From an uncultured Bacteroides sp. (GTDB lineage: Bacteria > Bacteroidota > Bacteroidia > Bacteroidales > Bacteroidaceae), in assembly GCF_963678845.1 (NCBI RefSeq), contig NZ_OY787466.1:1054001-1118000 (forward strand): a DNA stretch of 64,000 nucleotides. The letters are read 5' to 3'. A program made the position numbers and the translations under genes. The notes under the pieces are model-generated. The model searched no databases, had not been told where the DNA came from, and saw only the letters and a list, made by a program, of their open reading frames with translations. Below are positions 42,060 through 49,969 of this stretch, in pieces (position 1 is the stretch's first letter; the number at the start of each line of letters is the position of its first letter).

Positions 42060-43310
42060 ATGAAACTATTAATAAAGAATATCGGAGAGTTGTATCAGGT
42101 GGAAGACAAGCCACGAATGATGGTTTGCGGAAAAGATATGGCTTCTCTGCCTTGTATTAAGGATGCTTACTTGCTGATGGAAGATGAATGTATAGCCTCT
42201 TTTGGTACCATGTCATCACTTCCTCCAACTCTAAGAGCTGATGAAGTAATTGATGCAACGGGAAAGATTGTGCTGCCTGCGTTTTGCGATTCCCACACAC
42301 ATCTTGTCTATGCCGGCAGCAGAGAAATAGAATTTATTGATAAGATAAACGGGTTATCGTATGAGGAAATTGCGCAGCGCGGGGGTGGTATTCTTAATTC
42401 TTCCCAACGCCTGCACGAAGCAACTGAGGATGAACTCTATGAACAGGCGCTTGTCCGTGTTAATGAGATGATTGGTATGGGAACAGGTGCAGCCGAGATA
42501 AAGAGTGGTTACGGACTGTCTACCGAAGATGAACTCAAGATGTTACGTGTTATCAAGCGTCTTTGTGAAACAGCACCTCTTACCATACGTGCCACTTTTC
42601 TGGGTGCACATGTTGTGCCGGTCGATTATAAAGGCAGGCAGGCAGCGTATGTGGATTTGATTGTCAATGAAATGATACCTGCTGTGGCAAGTGAAGGTCT
42701 GGCGGATTTTGTTGACTGCTTTTGCGATAAAGGTTTCTTTACCTGTGAAGAGACTGAACGCATAATGATTGCAGGTGCCAGATACGGTATGCGTCCGAAG
42801 ATACATGCCAATGAACTTGCTCTTTCGGGAGGCATACAGATAGGAGTGAAGCACAATGCGCTTTCGGTTGACCATTTGGAATTTACAGGTGATGCCGAGA
42901 TTGAAGCTTTGAAAGGCAGCGGCACAATGCCTACCTTACTACCCGGAGCAGCCTTCTTTCTGGGAATGAATTATCCACCCGCCCGTAAGATGATAGACAG
43001 CGGACTACCCATAGCCCTTGCTTCTGATTATAATCCCGGTTCGTCGCCATCTGGTAGCATGAAGTTTATCCTGTCACTGGCAACAATCAACATGAAGCTA
43101 ACCCCCGAAGAGGCAATCAATGCAGCCACCATCAACAGTGCCTATGCGATGGGGATCAGTGATAGTCACGGTTCTATCTGTGTAGGAAAGCGGGCAAATG
43201 TGCTTATCACGAAAAAGATTTCATCACTCTACTTTCTGCCTTATGCTTATACTTCTGATTTGATTGATTGTGTTATACTTGGTGGGAGAGTGGTTTTTCG
43301 AGGGAAATAA
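42060..43310 (+). CDS. hutI: Imidazolonepropionase
   Basis: Metal-dependent amidohydrolase that opens imidazolonepropionate to formiminoglutamate. The 416-residue chain has the metal motif SHTHLVYAGSR near residue 80, KIHANELALSGG (metal His), and ASDYNPGSSPSGS with the catalytic Asp near residue 324. Last gene of the hut operon; it converges on the barrel gene of the Lol-like operon with 33 bases between the stops. Confidence 0.96.
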   Translation: MKLLIKNIGELYQVEDKPRMMVCGKDMASLPCIKDAYLLMEDECIASFGTMSSLPPTLRADEVIDATGKIVLPAFCDSHTHLVYAGSREIEFIDKINGLSYEEIAQRGGGILNSSQRLHEATEDELYEQALVRVNEMIGMGTGAAEIKSGYGLSTEDELKMLRVIKRLCETAPLTIRATFLGAHVVPVDYKGRQAAYVDLIVNEMIPAVASEGLADFVDCFCDKGFFTCEETERIMIAGARYGMRPKIHANELALSGGIQIGVKHNALSVDHLEFTGDAEIEALKGSGTMPTLLPGAAFFLGMNYPPARKMIDSGLPIALASDYNPGSSPSGSMKFILSLATINMKLTPEEAINAATINSAYAMGISDSHGSICVGKRANVLITKKISSLYFLPYAYTSDLIDCVILGGRVVFRGK

Positions 43311-43343
43311 TATTTACTTTATAATTTATAAATGTAGAATCAT

Positions 43344-44507
43344 CTAAAAACTCTGCTTCAACCTAACATACACAAAATTCAAATCTTGCCTGAAAATATC
43401 TTTTTCAGTATATCTCAATATCTGACCTATAAAGGATAGTTCCAGATTATTACTGAGCGAAATAGTCAAGGTGGGAATTATGAAATACAGTTTGCTTTGA
43501 GGGTTCCCAATGCCGGCCAATGAACAATTTACTAATGGGGTAATAGGGTATGAAGCGGAACAGAACAATGATAAGTCCGGTAGAAAGAGGTTCTTGGCAC
43601 TCAGATTGCTGGATGTAAGTTGATCTATTGAGAATATGTTTGTTGAATTCTTGTTACCGTTATAGAGTGCTTCAACTTGTAATAGCAGGGAGTTTCTGAA
43701 TGTGTAATTGTAACCAGCCGAAGCAAGGAAAATACTTTTGCTATCCGTAAAATGGCTTAAAGGTCTGAAATAACTTGCTTCGCCTGTAAAACCTCCTTTG
43801 CCAAGCTGTCCGGACCAACCGGTACCAATCATAAAATCGGACTGATTGACCATTCCGACAATAAACTGAATATCGTATTTCCATTTATTGAAGCGGTAAA
43901 GAGTGGCTAATGTTGTTCTTTTCTGTTTGTTTATTTTTGCAGCCAATTCAATAACCGAAGTGGGAGTGAGGTAATATTGCATCCTGACGGCATCACTGCC
44001 TGGCTTTTCTTCGTAATCGAAGTCAAAATAAGAATAGGTGTTGAAAATATCATTTGGATTCCACACCAGATTTTGTCCCCAGTTTATGCGTTGTCTGCCT
44101 GCGGTTATCTGCAAACTATTACTTGAGTACTGCAACCACAAACGATCTGCAGATGTGTTGAATAAGTAATTCTTGCCTTTAAACCAGTTTGTTGACAATG
44201 AAACAATTCCATTATCGTAATTAAAGGTGCTCTTATATTCGAGAAAACGGTTTAGTATGTTTCCATACAAAAAACGGTTGGTGAATTCAAGTGAAGCTGT
44301 AAACGAAGGTGATATGAACCATTTGAAATTTAAACGGTTATGAATTAAATTAGAGCTTGTCCATGCCGATTTAAAATCCTTAAAGATAAAAGATTGCATG
44401 TCTTTTACATATCCGTTAACCGTGACCTTACTCACTTTAACGGAATCCTGAGCAAATAGATATAGAGGCATAAAAACCAACAAAAAAAACAATCTTTTTG
44501 TTCTCAT
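43344..44507 (-). CDS. Outer membrane beta-barrel protein of the Lol-like operon
   Basis: Protein of 387 residues with a signal peptide ending LYLFAQD near residue 20 and a beta-barrel pattern ending NFVYVRLKQSF, with terminal Phe. The segment ITAGRQRINWGQNLVWNPNDIFN resembles barrel proteins of the DUF1302-like type. It is the last gene of a five-gene minus-strand operon with a LolA-like protein and a LolCDE-like ABC transporter, 24 bases after the ATPase gene. That context suggests it receives cargo at the outer membrane; this is inference. Confidence 0.65.
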   Translation of the reverse strand: MRTKRLFFLLVFMPLYLFAQDSVKVSKVTVNGYVKDMQSFIFKDFKSAWTSSNLIHNRLNFKWFISPSFTASLEFTNRFLYGNILNRFLEYKSTFNYDNGIVSLSTNWFKGKNYLFNTSADRLWLQYSSNSLQITAGRQRINWGQNLVWNPNDIFNTYSYFDFDYEEKPGSDAVRMQYYLTPTSVIELAAKINKQKRTTLATLYRFNKWKYDIQFIVGMVNQSDFMIGTGWSGQLGKGGFTGEASYFRPLSHFTDSKSIFLASAGYNYTFRNSLLLQVEALYNGNKNSTNIFSIDQLTSSNLSAKNLFLPDLSLFCSASYPITPLVNCSLAGIGNPQSKLYFIIPTLTISLSNNLELSFIGQILRYTEKDIFRQDLNFVYVRLKQSF

Positions 44508-44531
44508 ATCTCATAACTTCAGATTTCAGCA

Positions 44532-45227
44532 TTATACATCTTTTTCTCTCAAAACATCTTCTATGACTTTGCCATCTTCGATAGTGATTATTCTTCTTGC
44601 TTTTTTCATCACCCGTGCATCATGAGTGGAGAAAATAAAAGTGATTTCCTCTTCTTTGTTTAGTTTCTCCATAATATCCAGCAAATTCTCGGCAGATTTG
44701 GAATCGAGGTTGGCTGTTGGCTCATCGGCTAAAACGAACTGAGGTCTTGGCGCTAAAGCCCTTGCCACTGCCACACGCTGCTGTTCTCCACCTGATAATT
44801 TATGGGGGCGACTATTAGCTTTATTCTTTAGCCCCACTGCCTCAAGAAGTTTCTGCGCTCTAATCTCTACATATTCTTTGGTTGTTCCCTGAAGCTGCAT
44901 CACAAATTCAATATTCTCTTTCGCCGTAAGCACCGGAATCAAATTGTACGACTGAAAAACAAAGCCAATATTCTTCAGCCTGAAATCAGTCTTTTTCGAA
45001 TTGCTCAGCTTTGTAATATTCACATCGTCAATAATTACAACTCCATAGGTGGGATTATCAAGACCACCAATGATATTAAGCAAGGTGGTTTTTCCTGAGC
45101 CCGAAGGACCTACTATAGCAGCGAACTCACCTCGCTTAAAAGTTAAATCAATACCATTAAGTGCCTGAAAAGGCATCGTCTTAATGTCATAGATCTTTGT
45201 AATTCCTTTTATCTCAATAATATTCAT
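44532..45227 (-). CDS. LolD/MacB-type ABC transporter ATPase
   Basis: Cytosolic ATPase of 231 residues. Walker A GPSGSGKTT is at residues 40-48, a Q-loop FVFQSYNLIPVLTAKEN near 92, the ABC signature LSGGEQQRVAVARAL near 145, Walker B FVLADEPTANLD near 165, and the switch His in STHDARV. This is the MacB/LolD subgroup, which powers mechanotransmission rather than membrane-spanning transport. It works with the two FtsX-type permeases upstream. Confidence 0.93.
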   Translation of the reverse strand: MNIIEIKGITKIYDIKTMPFQALNGIDLTFKRGEFAAIVGPSGSGKTTLLNIIGGLDNPTYGVVIIDDVNITKLSNSKKTDFRLKNIGFVFQSYNLIPVLTAKENIEFVMQLQGTTKEYVEIRAQKLLEAVGLKNKANSRPHKLSGGEQQRVAVARALAPRPQFVLADEPTANLDSKSAENLLDIMEKLNKEEEITFIFSTHDARVMKKARRIITIEDGKVIEDVLREKDV

Positions 45228-45248
45228 AACTTTATTATTTTCTGAAAA

Positions 45249-46466
45249 TTATTTTGTTCGTGTGGCATTTGCCGGATTTACTTTCAAGGCTTTATATGCC
45301 GGATATAAGGTAGATAATATGCCTGTAAGAACAACCATTAAGGCTGTAAAAGCAATCATATTTAATTCTATTTTCGGATAAACCATTGACGAATATCCGA
45401 TACTCTTATAAGCTTCTTTCCAGAAATACAGATCTAAACCGGTTTTCCCGAGATATCTACAAAGAAAATAGCCTGAAATAATGCCTATAAACCCTCCGGT
45501 GATTGAAAGATACAAGGTCTCGAGCATGAGCATAAAGAAAATTCTGACTTTACTCATGCCAATGGCCATTAACATTCCCAGTTCTTTTACTCTTTCGAGT
45601 ACAGCCATGAGCATTGTATTAACTATTCCGAAGCATAATGCAAGCATAATAATAAGAACGAAAATATACAGATACTGATTCATGGCACTAATCAGGTAGC
45701 CTGCTTCGGGGCTCAATTGTGTCCAATCCTGAATATCCAGTTTAGGGTAATTAAATTTCAGAACATTTCTTATAAGTCCGGAATTGCTGTCTTTATCAAC
45801 TACAACGGCAATTTCATGGGCTTGGGTAGTATCTACTCCTGCCAATGTGCAAAGGTCCTTGTATCGGGTAAAGACTGTTGATTCATCAAACATGGTGTTA
45901 TCGGTTTCGTATATACCCACAACCCTGAAAGCTCCGCCAGTAATGTTCATATTGGCATCCTGTAAGGTAATAACAACTTTCTTATTCAGGTCAACTTTCA
46001 ATTTCTCGGCTAGCTTTTTGCCTATAACTATTGTATTCTTTTTGTTGCTTTTAAAATAACTACCTTCAACTATTTTGTTGCAAACATTGGTCACTTTACT
46101 TTCTATATCGGGCATCACTCCCAGAATCTTTACTCCTGAATTAGATTCGGCCGAAGCCACCATTGAAATGATCACCAAACGCTTACTCACACCTGTTACA
46201 TGATCAAATGAACTCACTCTTTGCACAATATTATCTGCATCTGGTATACGACATGAGAAATCACTGTTAGCCAGAAATTCGGGATTGTGCATCTGAACGG
46301 AAGACATCTCTGTATGAATAATGCTTTGTATGCGGGCATCAACCATTCCATTCATTAAAGCAATCATAAATACTCCGGCAAAGACACCTAAAGCAACGGC
46401 AGCAATCACGACGGAGCTCCGTAACTTATTTCTCCAGATATTTTTCCAGGATAAAGATCCAAGCAT
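45249..46466 (-). CDS. FtsX/MacB-family ABC permease (second)
   Basis: Inner-membrane protein of 405 residues with the type VII ABC layout: one transmembrane helix (about 18-40), a large periplasmic MacB-like domain (45-270), and three C-terminal helices (about 275-400) in an FtsX domain. The N-terminus SWKNIWRNKLRSSVVIAA is typical. It resembles LolC/LolE. It is 21 bases from the ATPase gene and 12 bases from the first permease, with which it would form a heterodimer. Confidence 0.88.
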   Translation of the reverse strand: MLGSLSWKNIWRNKLRSSVVIAAVALGVFAGVFMIALMNGMVDARIQSIIHTEMSSVQMHNPEFLANSDFSCRIPDADNIVQRVSSFDHVTGVSKRLVIISMVASAESNSGVKILGVMPDIESKVTNVCNKIVEGSYFKSNKKNTIVIGKKLAEKLKVDLNKKVVITLQDANMNITGGAFRVVGIYETDNTMFDESTVFTRYKDLCTLAGVDTTQAHEIAVVVDKDSNSGLIRNVLKFNYPKLDIQDWTQLSPEAGYLISAMNQYLYIFVLIIMLALCFGIVNTMLMAVLERVKELGMLMAIGMSKVRIFFMLMLETLYLSITGGFIGIISGYFLCRYLGKTGLDLYFWKEAYKSIGYSSMVYPKIELNMIAFTALMVVLTGILSTLYPAYKALKVNPANATRTK

Positions 46467-46478
46467 GATTTCTTGTTT

Positions 46479-47699
46479 TTAGTTGTGTAATGCATTCGCA
46501 ATCTCTAGTTTCCGGATATTCAAAACAGGATAAATCCCGATAATCAGTGTGAATATGAAAATAATCAGCGCCTGTTTTAGAAATATTGCTGGATCTAACG
46601 AAAAAAACATCACCGGATCAAATCCCATTTCCAGCATCATTTCAGCAGCTTGCCCGGTAAACGGAATAGGGTGATAATAGTAATATCCCAAAATAGGAAT
46701 ACTTGCCAGAATGCCGGTTATTGCTCCTATCATTCCTATAAAAACAGTTTCGAGCAGTACTACCAGTATTAATTTGTACTTCTGCATTCCCACGGCTATA
46801 ATCATTCCAAACTCTTTTTTCCGTTCGGCCATCATCATCACAATTGTTCCAAAAATTCCAAATGCAATAATCAGGTACAAAATGTCTATCGTAATTACTC
46901 CACCGGCACGGTCACTTTCAATTTGTTTCATAAGTAACTCATTCATTTCTTTCCAGTCCATAACTTCCAGATTGGCGGGCAAACTGTGTGATAGTGCTTC
47001 CTTTGTATCAGCCACTTCATCATTGTTATGTACCATAATTACCATTGAAGTGAGTAAACCGGGGGCAGAAAACAGTTCCTGACATTTTTTGATTTCCATA
47101 ACCACCAGCGATCTGTCGAGTTCGGGAGAGGGATGTTTAATGATGCCATGAACCGGATATTTGCCTGCAGCACTTGCACCATGATATCCCTGACCAATCA
47201 AAACCAATGTGTCACCAATATTCAGTTTCAGAAATTTAGCCAATGCACTGCTCAATATAACTCCGTCGTCATTGCTTTTAAGATAGTTGCCTTGTTTTAA
47301 CTTCCCCGAAATATTAGTTATTTTATCTTCCCTCTGCGGATCAATTCCGAAAATCATAACACCTTTTGTAACGTACTCGGTCGATGCCAGGCAAAATGTT
47401 TCAAAGCGGGGGGAATAATGGGTGATCTTTTTGTTCCCATTCAGCTTGGAGACTACAGACTGATTGAACGCAAACGAATTATTAATAATCTTATCATCCC
47501 AATAACCTTTTTTGTGTATCTGAATGTAGCCAGTATAGGAATTTACAATGGAACGAATGTACTGAGCATACGAGCCTTCTTCCATGGAACGGATAAATGA
47601 CGACAACACCACTCCAAAGAATACAGAAGCCGAAGTAATAATTGTCCTGCGTTTATTCCGCCATAGGTTTCGCCACGCCAACTTTATATATTTAGTCAT
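46479..47699 (-). CDS. FtsX/MacB-family ABC permease (first)
   Basis: Permease of 406 residues with the same layout as its downstream partner: AWRNLWRNKRRTIITSASV at the N-terminus, a periplasmic MacB-like domain, and an FtsX domain with three C-terminal helices. The periplasmic part differs clearly, so this is a LolC/LolE-like pair rather than a recent duplication. It starts 6 bases after the LolA-like gene, supporting joint transcription. Confidence 0.88.
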   Translation of the reverse strand: MTKYIKLAWRNLWRNKRRTIITSASVFFGVVLSSFIRSMEEGSYAQYIRSIVNSYTGYIQIHKKGYWDDKIINNSFAFNQSVVSKLNGNKKITHYSPRFETFCLASTEYVTKGVMIFGIDPQREDKITNISGKLKQGNYLKSNDDGVILSSALAKFLKLNIGDTLVLIGQGYHGASAAGKYPVHGIIKHPSPELDRSLVVMEIKKCQELFSAPGLLTSMVIMVHNNDEVADTKEALSHSLPANLEVMDWKEMNELLMKQIESDRAGGVITIDILYLIIAFGIFGTIVMMMAERKKEFGMIIAVGMQKYKLILVVLLETVFIGMIGAITGILASIPILGYYYYHPIPFTGQAAEMMLEMGFDPVMFFSLDPAIFLKQALIIFIFTLIIGIYPVLNIRKLEIANALHN

Positions 47700-47705
47700 C
47701 TTGAG

Positions 47706-48476
47706 TTATTTAATGCGTTGACCTACACTCCTCATATTCTGTTGTGAAAAGAAACTATCTTTTATTGGCTGATCATAAATCACATTTTTTATTTCGAGAA
47801 TGGTTTTATTATTCTTTTTGTCTATCGGTACAATTTCTAATAGAGTAGGAACTTCCCTGTCGCTCATCCTTTTTATGTTGGAAGCATTCAATACGTTTAT
47901 CAAACTCATATCTTCATCGTAATATTCAGCTTTCCATTGATTGAAGTCCTTCACGGTTATCCATGTAATCACCTTTCCCCAGGTTATAGGAGCTTCAGGG
48001 ACTGGTGTCATTTCTATTTTGTAGCAAGGCATGTCTCTAACTGTTTCCTGGCCAAGTAACTTATGAGTGTAATCTTTAACAATTGAAGATTCTTTTATCA
48101 GATCATCATTGGTGAAATCAGACCCCATCCATGATTGCAGCATCATGGATGGGGGAATTTTGATCATTCTTTCAATGGAAGGAAGCCAGTTCCACATCTC
48201 TGTTTTTATTTTTAGAAATACCTGTCCTTTATCTTTTGCAGGTGCAGTAATTAAAATCAATGCCAATCCGTTGTTTTTCTCCCAGCTTTTCATGGTTATT
48301 GACCTGCTCCAGGTAGGCCGGACTATTGTCATGGTCATTTCTCCCTGACTGGTTTTTCCACGACTCTTGTCGTCGCATCTTGTTATGATATCTTTTGCTG
48401 TTAGTGTTTGAGCACGGGTTATGAATCCCGTTATGCACATGCTTAATACTAATAATATAATGAATCTTTTCAACAT
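47706..48476 (-). CDS. LolA-like outer-membrane lipoprotein-sorting family protein
   Basis: Protein of 256 residues with a signal peptide ending FITRAQT near residue 22 and no lipobox. The mature part shows the LolA-like half-barrel pattern used for carrying lipid or lipoproteins (MTMTIVRPTWSRSITMKSW, WNWLPSIERMIKIPPSM, GSDFTNDDLIKE). It belongs with the larger LolA-like proteins often found next to MacB/LolCDE-type permeases. It is the first gene of the operon. Its cargo is unknown. Confidence 0.8.
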   Translation of the reverse strand: MLKRFIILLVLSMCITGFITRAQTLTAKDIITRCDDKSRGKTSQGEMTMTIVRPTWSRSITMKSWEKNNGLALILITAPAKDKGQVFLKIKTEMWNWLPSIERMIKIPPSMMLQSWMGSDFTNDDLIKESSIVKDYTHKLLGQETVRDMPCYKIEMTPVPEAPITWGKVITWITVKDFNQWKAEYYDEDMSLINVLNASNIKRMSDREVPTLLEIVPIDKKNNKTILEIKNVIYDQPIKDSFFSQQNMRSVGQRIK

Positions 48477-48742
48477 ATCAATAATTTTAGATAACCTGTT
48501 AAATTCCTTATTATTAGAACAACCTATTTGTGAAAACGTTCAAACTCTAATTGGGTATAATTGTGATTATTAGTATTGAAATACATTCTCAAACAGAAAA
48601 TATATTTCCCTTATTCTTTGTGATAAATAGCATTTTGCTTTTTAATAGAAATTTGCTTTTTATTTTTTTTTGTTCTAAAATTGAGTACAACTTAAAATTA
48701 CAAGTGTATAACTAGTAAACGCCATACAAAGAAGAATATAAA

Positions 48743-49849
48743 ATGCATAAAGAAGAGAATAAAAATAATACGGCACAAAGAGGTTTTGAGCAGACTTCTT
48801 CAGAAGATATCATTCACCTGATAAAAAAAAATGATAGCACCTTGTCGGCAGAAGAAAGAGATCAGGTTTGGGGTAATATTTTTAGAAAAACGATTAATAA
48901 GAGACGTCGATTCATTATTCAGAGTCTTAGTATAGCTGCTTCAATTCTTATTCTGATTGTAAGCGGATGGGGGATTTATCGGCTGACAGCTGGTAAAGCT
49001 GATGTTTATTCTGAACTAATGGCGAAAGTTAATATTGAAACGCTGAATACAAGCCGTTTATATATTAAAGAACAGGAAATAGAACTGGATAAACAGGCTG
49101 AGATTTATTGCAACAGCGAAAATAACCAGCTTCGGATTGTAAACAGAGATGGAAACTCTTTCAAAATATCTGTTCCCGATGCCCAAAAGAATCCTTATTT
49201 GCAGGTTGCTATTCCTTCAGGAAATAAAGCAAAAATAATACTGGATGATAAATCGGTTATTACTGTTCGGGGGAACAGTAAATTAATATTTCCAATTACT
49301 TATGCTTCTAATGAACGCGAAGTTTATTTGGAAGGAGAAGCCTTTCTTCATGTGACTAAGAATCCTAAAAAAAAATTTAATGTAAAGACTGCGAGTATGG
49401 ATGTAAGTGTCCTTGGAACATCATTTGATGTTTGTTCATTCCCTAAAAAGAATATACAGTCTGTGGTATTGGTTAGCGGACGGGTAAAAGTAACTCCAGA
49501 TTTTGGCGAAACCATAACAATGGCACCCAACCAAAAATATGTATATGACAAATCTGGCAAAAAAAACGTTCTTTCAAATGTTGATCCGTATAATGATATC
49601 TGTTGGAAGGAAGATCTGTTGGTTTTAGATCATGAGCCACTATCTTCTGTTTTTGAGAAGCTGTGCAAACATTACAATACCAATCTGTCATACAATACGA
49701 GTGATATGATTAAAATTAAGATTTCAGGAAAATTGGATCTCAATATTCCTTTGAATGATCTTCTGAAAATGATAGAAAAAATTGCACCTAACCAAATCTC
49801 AATAAATTTAGAGAGTAAATCAATAAAACTTAATATTAATCCTAAATAA
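48743..49849 (+). CDS. FecR-family anti-sigma factor
   Basis: Inner-membrane regulator of 368 residues. A cytosolic N-terminal segment (1-75) would bind the ECF sigma factor, one transmembrane helix follows (about 77-100), then the periplasmic FecR domain (about 145-255; YLEGEAFLHVTKNPKKKF, SVLGTSFDV) and a C-terminal DUF4974-like domain ending SISLKLNINPK-like. It would sense contact with the STN domain of the SusC encoded next. Its cognate sigma gene is not beside it; the nearest one is at 58710-59297. Confidence 0.9.
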   Translation: MHKEENKNNTAQRGFEQTSSEDIIHLIKKNDSTLSAEERDQVWGNIFRKTINKRRRFIIQSLSIAASILILIVSGWGIYRLTAGKADVYSELMAKVNIETLNTSRLYIKEQEIELDKQAEIYCNSENNQLRIVNRDGNSFKISVPDAQKNPYLQVAIPSGNKAKIILDDKSVITVRGNSKLIFPITYASNEREVYLEGEAFLHVTKNPKKKFNVKTASMDVSVLGTSFDVCSFPKKNIQSVVLVSGRVKVTPDFGETITMAPNQKYVYDKSGKKNVLSNVDPYNDICWKEDLLVLDHEPLSSVFEKLCKHYNTNLSYNTSDMIKIKISGKLDLNIPLNDLLKMIEKIAPNQISINLESKSIKLNINPK

Positions 49850-49879
49850 GTATGGTATGAATAAATAATACAAGAACAC

Positions 49880-49916
49880 AAAAAAAAGCTGAGAGATATT
49901 CGCAGTATCCCCCAGC
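49880..49916 (-). ncRNA. Minus-strand terminator upstream of susC; possible DonS-like antisense sRNA
   Basis: On the minus strand GCTGGGGGATA (49906-49916) pairs with TATCTCTCAGC (49888-49898), allowing G-U pairs, and is followed by eight T (49880-49887). On the plus strand the same stem has A-C mismatches, so it is directional. There is no minus-strand gene that would need it. In Bacteroides PULs with an ECF sigma/anti-sigma pair, short antisense RNAs (DonS type) are made in this gap opposite the susC leader. A TATAATTG-like box lies near the susC start. Only the terminator is directly visible. Confidence 0.45.
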
Positions 49917-49969
49917 CTTGACTTTGATTGTAATAATAGAATTATAGAACTAACCAAAATCTTTTAAGA

